DNA of 64,000 bases from Pirellula staleyi DSM 6068 (GTDB taxonomy: Bacteria; Planctomycetota; Planctomycetia; Pirellulales; Pirellulaceae): NCBI RefSeq assembly GCF_000025185.1, contig NC_013720.1, positions 5,270,001 through 5,334,000 on the forward strand. The letters run 5' to 3'. How positions within the stretch are numbered: the first letter of the stretch is position 1; each line of letters begins with the position of its first letter. The position numbers were made by a program, and so were the translations under genes. Shown piece by piece: positions 1 to 7,095 of this stretch. The notes below the pieces were generated by a model. That model worked only from the letters and a program-made list of their open reading frames with translations, searched no databases and was not told where the DNA came from.

Positions 1-1604
1 AAGAAATCGCTTCCCGCCATCCATCGACGAGGCTCTTGTTCGCCGTAGACAATCGCATCGAACTGATTGCCGTCGAGCAACTGCAGACTCACAACGCCAC
101 CCGCCCGCTGATCAAGCGAATCGAGCTTCACACTGGCCAAGAGAGTTTTGGCTTTGGTCGCCACGGGGAGAGGATCGCTTTCCGCATATGCTGTCTCGCC
201 ATCGAGCACTAGCGCGCCACTTTCCACCTTCGCGCCACCACGCAAATGGAGCGGCAATTTGCCGGTTTTAAGCGTCTCTGAATCGGCGAAGTTCCAAGCT
301 GCGATCGGCTCGGGAATGGTCGCCAGGATTTGCGCTAGTGTCTGTTCATTCCCCCCCATACTTGCGCGTAACCGGGCACGAACAGCATCGGTGATACGCG
401 TGACCTGCGCTGTGGACGCCATCTGCTCGGCGCGAAGTGTATCGACAAGCGTGTGATCGATCACTTCGCGATCGCCGCGCTGAACGCCTGAGAGTGCTGC
501 TGCGATGCGATAGTAGTCAGTCTGCTTGATCGGATCGAACTTGTGATCGTGACAGCGTGCGCAGTTGGCCGTCAGCCCGAGAAAACTTTGTGTCACGCTG
601 GCGACGAGTTCTTCCATTTCATCTTGCCGCATGATCGCGCGCATCGTATCGCCGGCGGGCTTAAGATCGTCGAAGGCACCCGCAACGAGAAATCCTGTAG
701 CGATAATCCCCTCGCGCGTGGGGCGTCCCTTCGCATCGCGGCGCAGCAAGTCGCCGGCAATCTGCTCGCGCGCGAACTGATCGTAAGGCATGTCGCTGTT
801 GAGCGCTTCAATCACCCAGTCGCGATAGCGCCATGCATGGGGACGCATCCGGTCGTACTCAAAGCCGTTGCTCTCGCCGAAATGTGCCACATCAAGCCAG
901 TGCCGCGCCCAACGTTCGCCATAATGTCGCGATGCAAGTAGCTCGTCGACCAGACGCTCATAGGCATCGGCCCGCTTGTCGTTCTCAAACGCCTCGATAG
1001 CCTCGGGCGATGGGGGAAGACCTAGCAAATCGAACGACAAGCGACGAATCAAGTCGCGCCGCAAAGCAGGCGGCGAAGGAGCCAGTTTCGCCTCCGCGAG
1101 CTTGGCACCAATGAATCGATCGATCGGATGCGAGCTCGAAAAAACATCCTGATCCTCGGGAATTGCTGCAACTTTCACGGGCTGTAGCGACCACCAATCA
1201 CGTCCCGCGCGCGTTGAAGTCGAAATGCGATACGGATCAATCGGATCGGTTCCCCACTTGGCTCCGGCGTCGATCCAAGCGGCGAGCAGCGCGGTTTCGT
1301 GCGCGGCGAGTTTCTTTTTCGGAGGCATCTCCCCATCACGAACTCGCGCAAAAACTAAACTAGTTGCGCTTTTGCGCGCTACGATTGCCGCGCCACTCTC
1401 TCCACCTTTTTCGAGTCCACTGCGCGACGAAAGATCGAGACCACCTTTTGCCGCCGGTCCGCTGTGACAATCGAGGCAATGACTCGCGAGCAAAGGGGCA
1501 ATATCGCGATCAAAATCGATCTCAGCAGCACTTCCCCCAGTGGAGAAAAAGAGCGCAGCCAGCACCCAACTTATGACGAGCGGCGATCGAAACCAAAATT
1601 GCAT
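1..1604 (-). CDS. Secreted PSCyt1/DUF1549 planctomycete cytochrome-type protein (3' end outside window)
   Basis: Reading leftwards from ATG at 1604, about 534 codons lie in the window and the frame runs off the left edge, so the C-terminus (normally DUF1553) is missing. Residues 1-24 form a signal peptide. CLDCH at residues 43-47 is the single c-type haem motif of the PSCyt1 domain, followed by the usual MPPKKK segment near residue 95. From about residue 160 the pattern IDRFI...RRDLIRRLSFDLLGLPPSPEAI is the start of DUF1549 (PSCyt2). A LamG-like stretch appears to occupy the last visible part (LHLRGGAKVESGALVLDG). The family is greatly expanded in Planctomycetes, is exported and is thought to bind haem and sugars; the substrate is unknown. 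It is usually paired with a DUF1501 gene, which is not visible here. Confidence 0.88.
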   Translation of the reverse strand, partial: MQFWFRSPLVISWVLAALFFSTGGSAAEIDFDRDIAPLLASHCLDCHSGPAAKGGLDLSSRSGLEKGGESGAAIVARKSATSLVFARVRDGEMPPKKKLAAHETALLAAWIDAGAKWGTDPIDPYRISTSTRAGRDWWSLQPVKVAAIPEDQDVFSSSHPIDRFIGAKLAEAKLAPSPPALRRDLIRRLSFDLLGLPPSPEAIEAFENDKRADAYERLVDELLASRHYGERWARHWLDVAHFGESNGFEYDRMRPHAWRYRDWVIEALNSDMPYDQFAREQIAGDLLRRDAKGRPTREGIIATGFLVAGAFDDLKPAGDTMRAIMRQDEMEELVASVTQSFLGLTANCARCHDHKFDPIKQTDYYRIAAALSGVQRGDREVIDHTLVDTLRAEQMASTAQVTRITDAVRARLRASMGGNEQTLAQILATIPEPIAAWNFADSETLKTGKLPLHLRGGAKVESGALVLDGETAYAESDPLPVATKAKTLLASVKLDSLDQRAGGVVSLQLLDGNQFDAIVYGEQEPRRWMAGSDF

Positions 1605-1643
1605 CGAAGCGTTCTCCGCCGGAAGGTGGCAGGGGAGCGTGGT

Positions 1644-2282
1644 TCAAAGAGGAGCAGACATGACCTCGCGTCCAAGACGCTCACCAATCTCGGCCAGCAA
1701 GGTGCTGAATGCGTGATCGGATAGGGCGGGGCGCGGGTCTACGACTTCCAAAGCCTGAGGCAAGTCGACCCACGAGTGACAGCCTGCCATGGCCTGCGAT
1801 TCTAGCAGGGTGTACATCTCAGCCGAAGTAAAAATTCGGGTGACCAAAAGTGTCAAACCGGGCTTCTTATAGTGGAAGCGGTCTTCGAGCATTTTTCGGT
1901 CGAGCGCTTGCAGCGACTCGACTGCGACGAGTTCATCGAGCGACGTAATCGAAACCGCGACGATCGGCTGGGCGTAGATCGAGAGCGTAATCTTCCCTTC
2001 CCCAAGTTCAGGCAGCGGAGCAGGGGGGTTACCCTGCAGCAATGCTTGCCACTCGCTCCGGAGGGAACTGCCGGTTTGTAGCACAGCCGCCTGATGGAAC
2101 TGCGTGGGATAGATCCAAGCAGCTTCGTGTTTGGCGCGAAAACCACCGGGACCTTCCGCGATGCCACCTTTACGGAGCATCGTCGAAATTGCCCCCCGCG
2201 CCAGAAGTTCCGCGATCACTTGCCATTCTTTAAGGGCGAATGCCGACGCTAAATGCTGAGATTGACTGTTAGAATGCGTCAT
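1644..2282 (-). CDS. DUF1802 family protein
   Basis: A 212-residue soluble protein. The block ALKEW...LLARGAISTMLRKGGI followed by GGFRAKHEAAWIYPTQFHQ matches my recollection of the DUF1802 family found in cyanobacteria and planctomycetes. No enzymatic function is established for it. The ATG at 2282 is preferred over an in-frame TTG at 2306 because GGGGGA lies about ten bases upstream of it. No signal peptide or membrane segment is seen. The gene lies 39 bases upstream of the PSCyt1 gene on the same strand, so the two may be co-transcribed, but nothing in the sequence suggests a shared job. Confidence 0.7.
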   Translation of the reverse strand: MTHSNSQSQHLASAFALKEWQVIAELLARGAISTMLRKGGIAEGPGGFRAKHEAAWIYPTQFHQAAVLQTGSSLRSEWQALLQGNPPAPLPELGEGKITLSIYAQPIVAVSITSLDELVAVESLQALDRKMLEDRFHYKKPGLTLLVTRIFTSAEMYTLLESQAMAGCHSWVDLPQALEVVDPRPALSDHAFSTLLAEIGERLGREVMSAPL

Positions 2283-2443
2283 CGTCGAACCATCCCCCAG
2301 ACTCAAGGTTAGTAAGCTCTAAAGCAATTGCATCAGGCTTCGAACCTAGTGAATCACGGCACCGAGCATTAACCTTTGAGTAACTATAAGCTTCCCCGAA
2401 GTACCAACATCCAACGCCCACTTCTTTCATTTTGATCGGGCCT

Positions 2444-2830
2444 ATGACAGCGATTCAACATCTGCGGCTGAAGGTCTACAGCGCTCGCCGCCGCGGCCGT
2501 CTGATAGGAATAGCGGGCGACCGAGAAAGCCTGCTCAGGCTTTGTAACATCAAGCGACACCAATCGCGGCTCTGGACGATTGAATCAGTCGAACAACTTG
2601 TCGGAGTAATTCAAGGTAAGGTTTTCGACTGGAACGAAGGGGCCGCAAAACCGCCCCGTTGGAAGCTAAATTGGCTCTGTCCGGATTGTAAGCAAAAGCA
2701 GTGGGGTGATTGGTCGAGCGATGTTCCCAATCCCTGTCTGTGGTATTCCGAGTGCCGTTGCATCGATAAATGGCAAATTAGCTGGGAAGTCAAACACCCT
2801 CCTTACATCGAGGCTAGTTTCGAGCCCTAA
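2444..2830 (+). CDS. Hypothetical protein with a cysteine cluster
   Basis: A 128-residue protein that I do not recognise. Its N-terminal half is basic ([21 protein letters not shown]). The C-terminal half has CPDC near residue 89 and then two further cysteines in SECRC near residue 115, spaced like a small zinc ribbon, with many tryptophans between. The ATG at 2444 is chosen over a TTG twelve bases upstream. It is divergent from the DUF1802 gene. Codon composition is ordinary for the window, and the protein-like composition is the main reason to accept it. Confidence 0.5.
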   Translation: MTAIQHLRLKVYSARRRGRLIGIAGDRESLLRLCNIKRHQSRLWTIESVEQLVGVIQGKVFDWNEGAAKPPRWKLNWLCPDCKQKQWGDWSSDVPNPCLWYSECRCIDKWQISWEVKHPPYIEASFEP

Positions 2831-3084
2831 GTCACCAATTGACAATCACTTCTCGCCGAAATGGAAGCTCAGTTCGGCGGTGTGCGGGTCGGGGCGGCTC
2901 ATCGCACTTTTCTCTTTCCAAGGTGGTGCGGACCTCCTTTGACCGGTACACTACGCCCAAACGCAATCCCTTAGCTCGTCGGCAATCGGCCGCTAGCTGG
3001 GGCTTTTATCGGGTCCGAATCGGGCACTATCCACTTGCTCGATCCACGACTCGGGTTCTTCCTTTAGCAGGATTACTCTCCGCC
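2831..3084. other. Intergenic region before the Tat-exported oxidoreductase
   Basis: The frame of the downstream gene stays open through this stretch, but its translation here is arginine/serine-rich and carries no recognisable domain. The twin-arginine signal begins only at 3085, so I treat this as untranslated leader. No clear promoter or hairpin was found. Confidence 0.5.
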
Positions 3085-4479
3085 ATGAACGATCGCCAGA
3101 ACAGTCGTCGTCGGTTCCTTCAAACCACCTCTGCTGCAGCCGCTACCGCTGTCGCGGCCCCTTATTTCTTCTCCGATGCACCCGCCTATAGCCAAGACGC
3201 CAAAACCACGTCGAAGCAAGATCGCAAGATCATCGGCTGTATCGGCGTGGGGGATCGCTGGAACGCTGTGGGACCTCAAGCCCTCAACTTCGGCGACTGC
3301 GTTGCCGTGTGCGATGTCGACAGCAACATGACCGACAAGGCCAAGGCCCGCGTCAGCGAAATCCAATCGAAGGCTGGCCGCAACCTCGATGTGGCAGTGT
3401 TCGAAGACTATCAAAAGCTTCTCGAGCGCAAAGATATCGAAGTGGTGACGATCGTCACCCCCGATCACTGGCACAGCAAGATCGCCATCGAAGCGATGAA
3501 AGCTGGCAAAGATGTCTACTGCGAAAAGCCACTCACCCTCACCATCGACGAAGGTAAGCAGATCGTCAAAGTGCTGAAGGAAACGGGCCGCGTTTTCCAA
3601 GTGGGTACGCAGCAGCGCTCGGAAATGGGCGAACGATTCCTCACTGCCGTGGCCATCTGTCACGCTGGTTTGATCGGCGATATCAAGAAGGTTCAGTGCG
3701 CTATCGGCGGTGCTCCTTCGAGCCCCGAACTTCCCAAAGCCGATATCCCCAGCGGCCTGAACTTCGAGAAATGGCTCGGCCAAGCTCCGCTTGTTGATTA
3801 CGTTTCGGCACCATCGGGTGGAAAGTACCCGCACAGCCGCGTGCACTACGAATTCCGCTGGTGGTACGAATACTCCGGCGGCAAGATGACCGACTGGGGT
3901 GCTCACCACGTTGATATCGCTCAGTGGGCGATGAAACTCGACAACACTGGTCCCATGACGGTGGAAGGAACTGCCAAGCATCCTGTTCCGTTCAAGGATG
4001 GCTGGCCCACAGTGAGCAATCGCTACAACGCCGCCACCGAGTTCAACGTGAAGTGCATGTTCCCTGGCGATGTCGAACTGACGATCCGCAGCGATACCGA
4101 AAACGGCATCACGATCGAAGGGACCAAGGGGACGATCTTTGTCAGCCGCGGCGCTCTGCGCGATGTGGTGGGCAACGCAGTGGCTGGCCTGAAGAAGGAC
4201 AATCCACTTCCCGAAGGCTTCCTGACGAAGCTTTACAAGGGAAAGAAGTATGGCAATCACATGGCCAACTTCTTCGATTGCATTGGCACCCGCGAACAGC
4301 CGATCAGCGATGTCTACACGCATCACCGCGCGATGAGCACGTGCCACTTGGCCAACATCGCCATCCGTGTCGATCGCAAGATCAAGTGGAACGCCGAGAC
4401 CGAGCAGATCGAAGGTGACGAAGTAGCCAACAGCTTCATCAAGCGCGAAGCCCGTAAGGGTTACGAAGTGACGGCGTAA
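3085..4479 (+). CDS. Tat-exported Gfo/Idh/MocA family oxidoreductase
   Basis: A 464-residue protein. The ATG at 3085 places a twin-arginine signal ([15 protein letters not shown]) at the N-terminus, ending near YSQDA, so the protein is probably folded with its cofactor before export. The Rossmann fold starts with [11 protein letters not shown] and the dinucleotide-domain motif EKP is at residues 147-149, in the usual context [14 protein letters not shown]. The C-terminal half is the alpha/beta substrate domain ([21 protein letters not shown]). Members oxidise or reduce sugars and inositols with NAD(P). Exported Tat versions are abundant in planctomycetes, where they are thought to act on complex polysaccharides; the substrate cannot be told from sequence. 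It stands alone between a hypothetical gene and a transposase, and a terminator follows directly. Confidence 0.9.
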   Translation: MNDRQNSRRRFLQTTSAAAATAVAAPYFFSDAPAYSQDAKTTSKQDRKIIGCIGVGDRWNAVGPQALNFGDCVAVCDVDSNMTDKAKARVSEIQSKAGRNLDVAVFEDYQKLLERKDIEVVTIVTPDHWHSKIAIEAMKAGKDVYCEKPLTLTIDEGKQIVKVLKETGRVFQVGTQQRSEMGERFLTAVAICHAGLIGDIKKVQCAIGGAPSSPELPKADIPSGLNFEKWLGQAPLVDYVSAPSGGKYPHSRVHYEFRWWYEYSGGKMTDWGAHHVDIAQWAMKLDNTGPMTVEGTAKHPVPFKDGWPTVSNRYNAATEFNVKCMFPGDVELTIRSDTENGITIEGTKGTIFVSRGALRDVVGNAVAGLKKDNPLPEGFLTKLYKGKKYGNHMANFFDCIGTREQPISDVYTHHRAMSTCHLANIAIRVDRKIKWNAETEQIEGDEVANSFIKREARKGYEVTA

Positions 4480-4524
4480 AGCCGTTTTGTCACGCTGCTG
4501 AAAAGCGAAAAACTAAAAAACAAA

Positions 4525-4556
4525 ACGCCTCGATGGAAACATCGGGGCGTTTCTGT
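4525..4556 (+). terminator. Intrinsic terminator of the oxidoreductase gene
   Basis: The arms ACGCCTCGATG and CATCGGGGCGT pair over eleven positions with one G-U, closed by a GAAA tetraloop, and are followed by a T-rich run (TTCTGTTTCTT). It lies 45 bases after the stop codon. Confidence 0.85.
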
Positions 4557-4585
4557 TTCTTGACTCTTTATGATTAGCTCTTCCT

Positions 4586-4607
4586 CCCAGGCCGCTCGCA
4601 ACCAGGG
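4586..4607. repeat. Degenerate REP palindrome (distal copy)
   Basis: Begins CCCAGG and ends CCAGGG like the two perfect copies at 4696 and 5370, but the core differs (CCGCTCGCAA). It is followed by a similar tail, GCAAGAGTCA against ACAAGAGGCA after the perfect copy, so it is probably the same element in decay. Confidence 0.6.
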
Positions 4608-4695
4608 ATCGCAAGAGTCAACGACCAGCAACAATCTCTGATGCAAGCAACATCTTTTTTTTCAAAAAACGAAATTTCGTACATGGCCCTTTCAC

Positions 4696-4717
4696 CCCAG
4701 GTTGCGAGCAACCTGGG
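4696..4717. repeat. REP palindrome downstream of the RAYT gene
   Basis: A 22-base perfect palindrome with ten-base arms CCCAGGTTGC / GCAACCTGGG around GA. It is identical to the copy at 5370-5391 on the other side of the transposase gene. A flanking direct repeat, ATTTCGTAC followed by nTGGC, occurs at about 4674 and 4731. Confidence 0.85.
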
Positions 4718-4762
4718 TTCACAAGAGGCAATTTCGTACTTGGCTCTGACCTCTGGAAACTT

Positions 4763-5257
4763 TTACTCTACCCATCGCACGGGGACTCCTACTGAACGCC
4801 CTTCGATGTAGTACCTAGCTGAACTCCATCTCCAATCGATGGCGCGATCAACCAATCCTGCTCGGACCGGATTCAAGTGGATGTAGTCGAGTTTGATACG
4901 CACGACGTCGCTCAACTCGACAGGCAACACAAATGACCGAGGGCGCCAAAACTTTTTTCCCATGCCAAATTTGGAAAAGTAATGAGGAGCATGCTCTGCA
5001 TACCAGCGGCGAATTGCATAGCTGCTCATGCGCTTCCAGCCATGTAAAAATCGGTCGATGAGTTCCACTTGAGGAACCCACAGCAGAGCATGCACATGAT
5101 CCGGCATTATCACAAAGCCGACGCAACTCGCATTCAATGCTTCGAGCTGATGATTGAGCGTTCCAAGCAGTAATCTTTTGGGCTGATCGAGATCCAATAA
5201 CCTACGGTGCGAATCGACACCAAAAGTCACGAAATGGATGAACTTGCTTTCGCTCAT
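4763..5257 (-). CDS. REP-associated tyrosine transposase (RAYT, Y1/HUH family)
   Basis: 164 residues, the usual length of RAYT proteins. The HUH metal-binding motif is H54-V-H56 within MPDHVHALLW, and the catalytic tyrosine is Y125 within DYIHLNPVRAGLV, both characteristic of the family. RAYTs nick and rejoin single-stranded REP hairpins and are domesticated single-copy relatives of IS200/IS605 transposases. The ATG at 5257 is preferred over a TTG at 5269. Palindromic REPs lie on both sides (4586, 4696 and 5370), which is the expected genetic context. The gene reads intact. Confidence 0.92.
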   Translation of the reverse strand: MSESKFIHFVTFGVDSHRRLLDLDQPKRLLLGTLNHQLEALNASCVGFVIMPDHVHALLWVPQVELIDRFLHGWKRMSSYAIRRWYAEHAPHYFSKFGMGKKFWRPRSFVLPVELSDVVRIKLDYIHLNPVRAGLVDRAIDWRWSSARYYIEGRSVGVPVRWVE

Positions 5258-5369
5258 GGCAAAATGCAATAGCTACAAAAGACTACTTTTTTATGACTTT
5301 ATAGTCATCCTAAAACAACTATCGAGGGGAATCACCACCCGAACGAAATGAATTCGGGCCTCTCCTGAA

Positions 5370-5391
5370 CCCAGGTTGCGAGCAACCTGGG
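5370..5391. repeat. REP palindrome upstream of the RAYT gene
   Basis: Identical 22-base palindrome (arms CCCAGGTTGC / GCAACCTGGG) to the one at 4696-4717, 113 bases before the RAYT start codon. Confidence 0.85.
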
Positions 5392-5496
5392 ATGAAGCAA
5401 GTGAGAAGTAGGAAGCGGTTTGGTTAGAAGCCGAATCCCTGAAGACTGACTGTCGGGCCGGCGCGCGTCCGCAAAGCCATCATTTTCCACTTGCCC

Positions 5497-5524
5497 TTGA
5501 TTCTTCGGCGGCTGCGAGCATAAT
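5497..5524 (+). promoter_or_regulatory. Candidate sigma70-type promoter of the aroF leader
   Basis: TTGATT at 5497-5502 and CATAAT at 5519-5524 are separated by 16 bases. Transcription would start around 5531, at or next to the leader-peptide ATG at 5532. That would make a leaderless message and would explain why no properly spaced ribosome-binding site precedes the ATG. Confidence 0.55.
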
Positions 5525-5531
5525 CAGGGAC

Positions 5532-5606
5532 ATGAACACGCGGTTTTTTAGCTATTGGCACTTTTACTTTACCCTCGGTGTCCGAGGGGCCGTGGAAGGT
5601 ATGTAG
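5532..5606 (+). CDS. Leader peptide of the aroF attenuator
   Basis: A 24-codon open frame from ATG 5532 to TAG 5604. Codons 5-13 read F-F-S-Y-W-H-F-Y-F: seven aromatic residues in nine, covering all three aromatic amino acids whose synthesis starts with the enzyme encoded downstream. That composition is essentially diagnostic of an attenuator leader, as in the enterobacterial pheA and trp leaders. The aromatic codons (5544-5570) end immediately before hairpin segment 1 (5572), and the stop codon lies just beyond segment 2 (5586-5600). These are the positions needed for ribosome stalling to choose the RNA fold. AGGGA lies only one base before the ATG, too close to act as a normal ribosome-binding site; leaderless initiation is inferred. 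Confidence 0.8.
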   Translation: MNTRFFSYWHFYFTLGVRGAVEGM

Positions 5607-5673
5607 CCAAAAAGCCGCAAAAACCTGATCCAACGCAAGCCCCGAGGACCCGCAAGGTCGCTCGGGGTTTTTT
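5572..5673 (+). promoter_or_regulatory. Attenuator RNA of aroF (mutually exclusive hairpins)
   Basis: Segment 1 (CCCTCGG, 5572-5578) pairs with segment 2 (CCGAGGG, 5582-5588). Segment 2 (5586-5600) can instead pair with segment 3 (5623-5643): GGGGC:GCCCC, CGT:ACG, GGA:TCC and AGGT:ACCT, with small bulges all on one side. Segment 3 (5640-5650) also pairs with segment 4 (5656-5667) to form the terminator. A ribosome stalled on the aromatic codons would cover segment 1, free segment 2 and favour the antiterminator. A ribosome reaching the stop codon would cover segment 2 and allow termination. The pairings are read from sequence; the mechanism is inferred from known attenuators. Confidence 0.78.
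5640..5673 (+). terminator. Intrinsic terminator of the aroF attenuator
   Basis: CCCCGAG (5640-5646) pairs with CTCGGGG (5661-5667). An inner GACC/GGTC stem closes a CGCAA loop, one G is bulged, and six T follow (5668-5673). It lies 67 bases after the leader stop codon and about 190 bases before the aroF start, inside the aroF leader rather than after any gene on this strand. Confidence 0.88.
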
Positions 5674-5866
5674 GTTGGCTCCGGCGTTTTCTAGCGGTTA
5701 AGGAAGGGGATGAGCAGGCGAGCACTTAGCGCATCGCTTGATCGATCCTCCTCCCGAATAGCTCCTTAGGTGCCGGCGAGATTCGCGCTACAGGACCTCC
5801 GTTATGAACGCGCTTGTTACCTTGCCAACCAATCATCTCAATCCAACGTTTCGGGAGCTATTCTCA

Positions 5867-6883
5867 ATGATCGTCGTCATGGATAAAGGGGCCACGCCCG
5901 ACCAAATCAAGCACATGGCTGAGCGGGTCGAATCGCTGGGGCTCAAGAGCCACGTCATTCAAGGGACCGAGCGCACGGTGATCGCCGCCATCGGCGAAAA
6001 ACGGGCCGAAATGAAAGAATCGCTCGCTAGTGGGCCTGGTGTTGAAGACGTCGTACCAATTCTAGCGCCCTACAAAGTCGCTAGCCGCGAAGTGAAAAAA
6101 GAGCCGACCCAAGTGGTGGTTCGCGACCTGAAGGTCGGGGCCGGCATGGTAGGTGTGATGGCGGGGCCTTGCAGCGTTGAAAGTGAAGAGCAGATCATCA
6201 CCACCGCTCGCGCAGTGAAAGCAGCTGGCGCGACGGCGCTACGTGGCGGCGCGTTCAAGCCACGCACAAGTCCCTACAGTTTCCAAGGGATGAAAGAAGC
6301 GGGGCTCAAACTGCTCGCCGCTGCCCGCGAAGAAACGGGCCTCGCGATCGTCACCGAAGTGATGAGCACCGAAGATGTCGAACTCGTCGCCAAGTACACC
6401 GACGTGCTGCAAGTCGGCGCTCGGAACATGCAAAACTACCGCCTACTCGAAGCTGTTGGCCAAACGCGCACCCCCGTGCTGCTGAAACGCGGCCCTAGTG
6501 CCACGATGGAAGAATTTCTTCTCGCCGCCGAGTACATCCTCAACGAAGGCAACCCGAACGTGATGCTCTGCGAGCGTGGCATTCGGACCTTCGAAGCCCA
6601 TACGCGTTTCACCCTGCCACTTGCTTCGGTTCCCTACCTGCATCACAAAACCCACTTGCCGGTGGTGATCGACCCCAGCCACGGCACCGGCCACACCTAC
6701 CTTGTGCCCGACATGGCAGTGGCTTCCGTAGCAGCAGGCTGCGACGGCCTGATCCTCGAAGTCCATCCCGATCCCGAACGGGCGATGAGCGACGGCTATC
6801 AGTCGCTGAACATCCCCCAGTTCGAAGAGACCATGAAGCGCTGCCGCGCCGTTGCCACTGCTGTCGGCAAAACGTTGTCGTAA
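5867..6883 (+). CDS. aroF: 3-deoxy-7-phosphoheptulonate (DAHP) synthase, AroA I-beta type
   Basis: Condenses phosphoenolpyruvate with erythrose 4-phosphate, the first committed step to chorismate and the aromatic amino acids, in the cytoplasm. With the ATG at 5867 (GGGAG at 5853-5857) the protein has 338 residues. As I recall the Thermotoga maritima enzyme, metal ligands C102, H272, E298 and D309 then fall at identical positions. An in-frame ATG at 5804 would add 21 unrelated residues. Residues 1-75 are the ferredoxin-like regulatory domain that binds Tyr/Phe in that enzyme. The barrel carries [33 protein letters not shown] and DPSHGTGH. The gene stands alone, preceded by an attenuator with an aromatic-rich leader peptide, so it is probably controlled both by feedback inhibition and by transcription termination. 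Confidence 0.95.
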   Translation: MIVVMDKGATPDQIKHMAERVESLGLKSHVIQGTERTVIAAIGEKRAEMKESLASGPGVEDVVPILAPYKVASREVKKEPTQVVVRDLKVGAGMVGVMAGPCSVESEEQIITTARAVKAAGATALRGGAFKPRTSPYSFQGMKEAGLKLLAAAREETGLAIVTEVMSTEDVELVAKYTDVLQVGARNMQNYRLLEAVGQTRTPVLLKRGPSATMEEFLLAAEYILNEGNPNVMLCERGIRTFEAHTRFTLPLASVPYLHHKTHLPVVIDPSHGTGHTYLVPDMAVASVAAGCDGLILEVHPDPERAMSDGYQSLNIPQFEETMKRCRAVATAVGKTLS

Positions 6884-6916
6884 GGCGTTTCTCGGCGGGA
6901 AAGAAAAGTAGTATAG

Positions 6917-6992
6917 GTAAGGCAGGCTCCTTGCCTGCCGACGCCGGAAAGTTTCGTTTAATTTTGGTTCGGCAGGCGGGAGCCTGCCCTAC
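6917..6992. repeat. Inverted pair of GGCAGGC hairpins
   Basis: Two hairpins, GGCAGGC-TCCTT-GCCTGCC (6921-6939) and GGCAGGC-GGGA-GCCTGCC (6971-6988), lie in opposite orientation. The reverse complement of the second, with its flank (GTAGGGCAGGCTCCC), nearly repeats the first (GTAAGGCAGGCTCC). This is the layout of a paired REP element, unrelated in sequence to the REPs at 4696 and 5370. Confidence 0.6.
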
Positions 6993-7008
6993 TGCTCCAC
7001 CGTTTCAA

Positions 7009-7077
7009 ACCCGGCCCGCTTGTGGCCGGGTGCTGTGAGAAAGCAGGTTTTGTCAGGGAGCGAGAGCCGCCTGCTTT
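7009..7077. terminator. Two hairpins between convergent aroF and the ABC-F gene
   Basis: ACCCGGCC / GGCCGGGT (7009-7031, seven-base loop) is followed by AAAGCAGG / CCTGCTTT (7040-7077). Neither has a clear T-run, so termination is only suggested by their position between two convergent genes. Confidence 0.35.
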
Positions 7078-7095
7078 ACATGAAGTGGGCTGGCG

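Noticed and set aside
3073-4347. Long minus-strand frame (424 codons) opposite the Gfo/Idh/MocA gene
   Set aside because: A shadow frame caused by codon bias; the plus-strand protein has a Tat signal and family motifs throughout.
5424-5633. 69-codon minus-strand frame upstream of aroF
   Set aside because: It is the reverse of the attenuator leader, has no family similarity, and the plus-strand leader peptide and hairpins explain this sequence far better.
5804-5866. Upstream ATG of aroF at 5804
   Set aside because: It would add 21 residues with no similarity. With the ATG at 5867 the metal ligands match the positions I recall for the Thermotoga enzyme, and GGGAG is well spaced.
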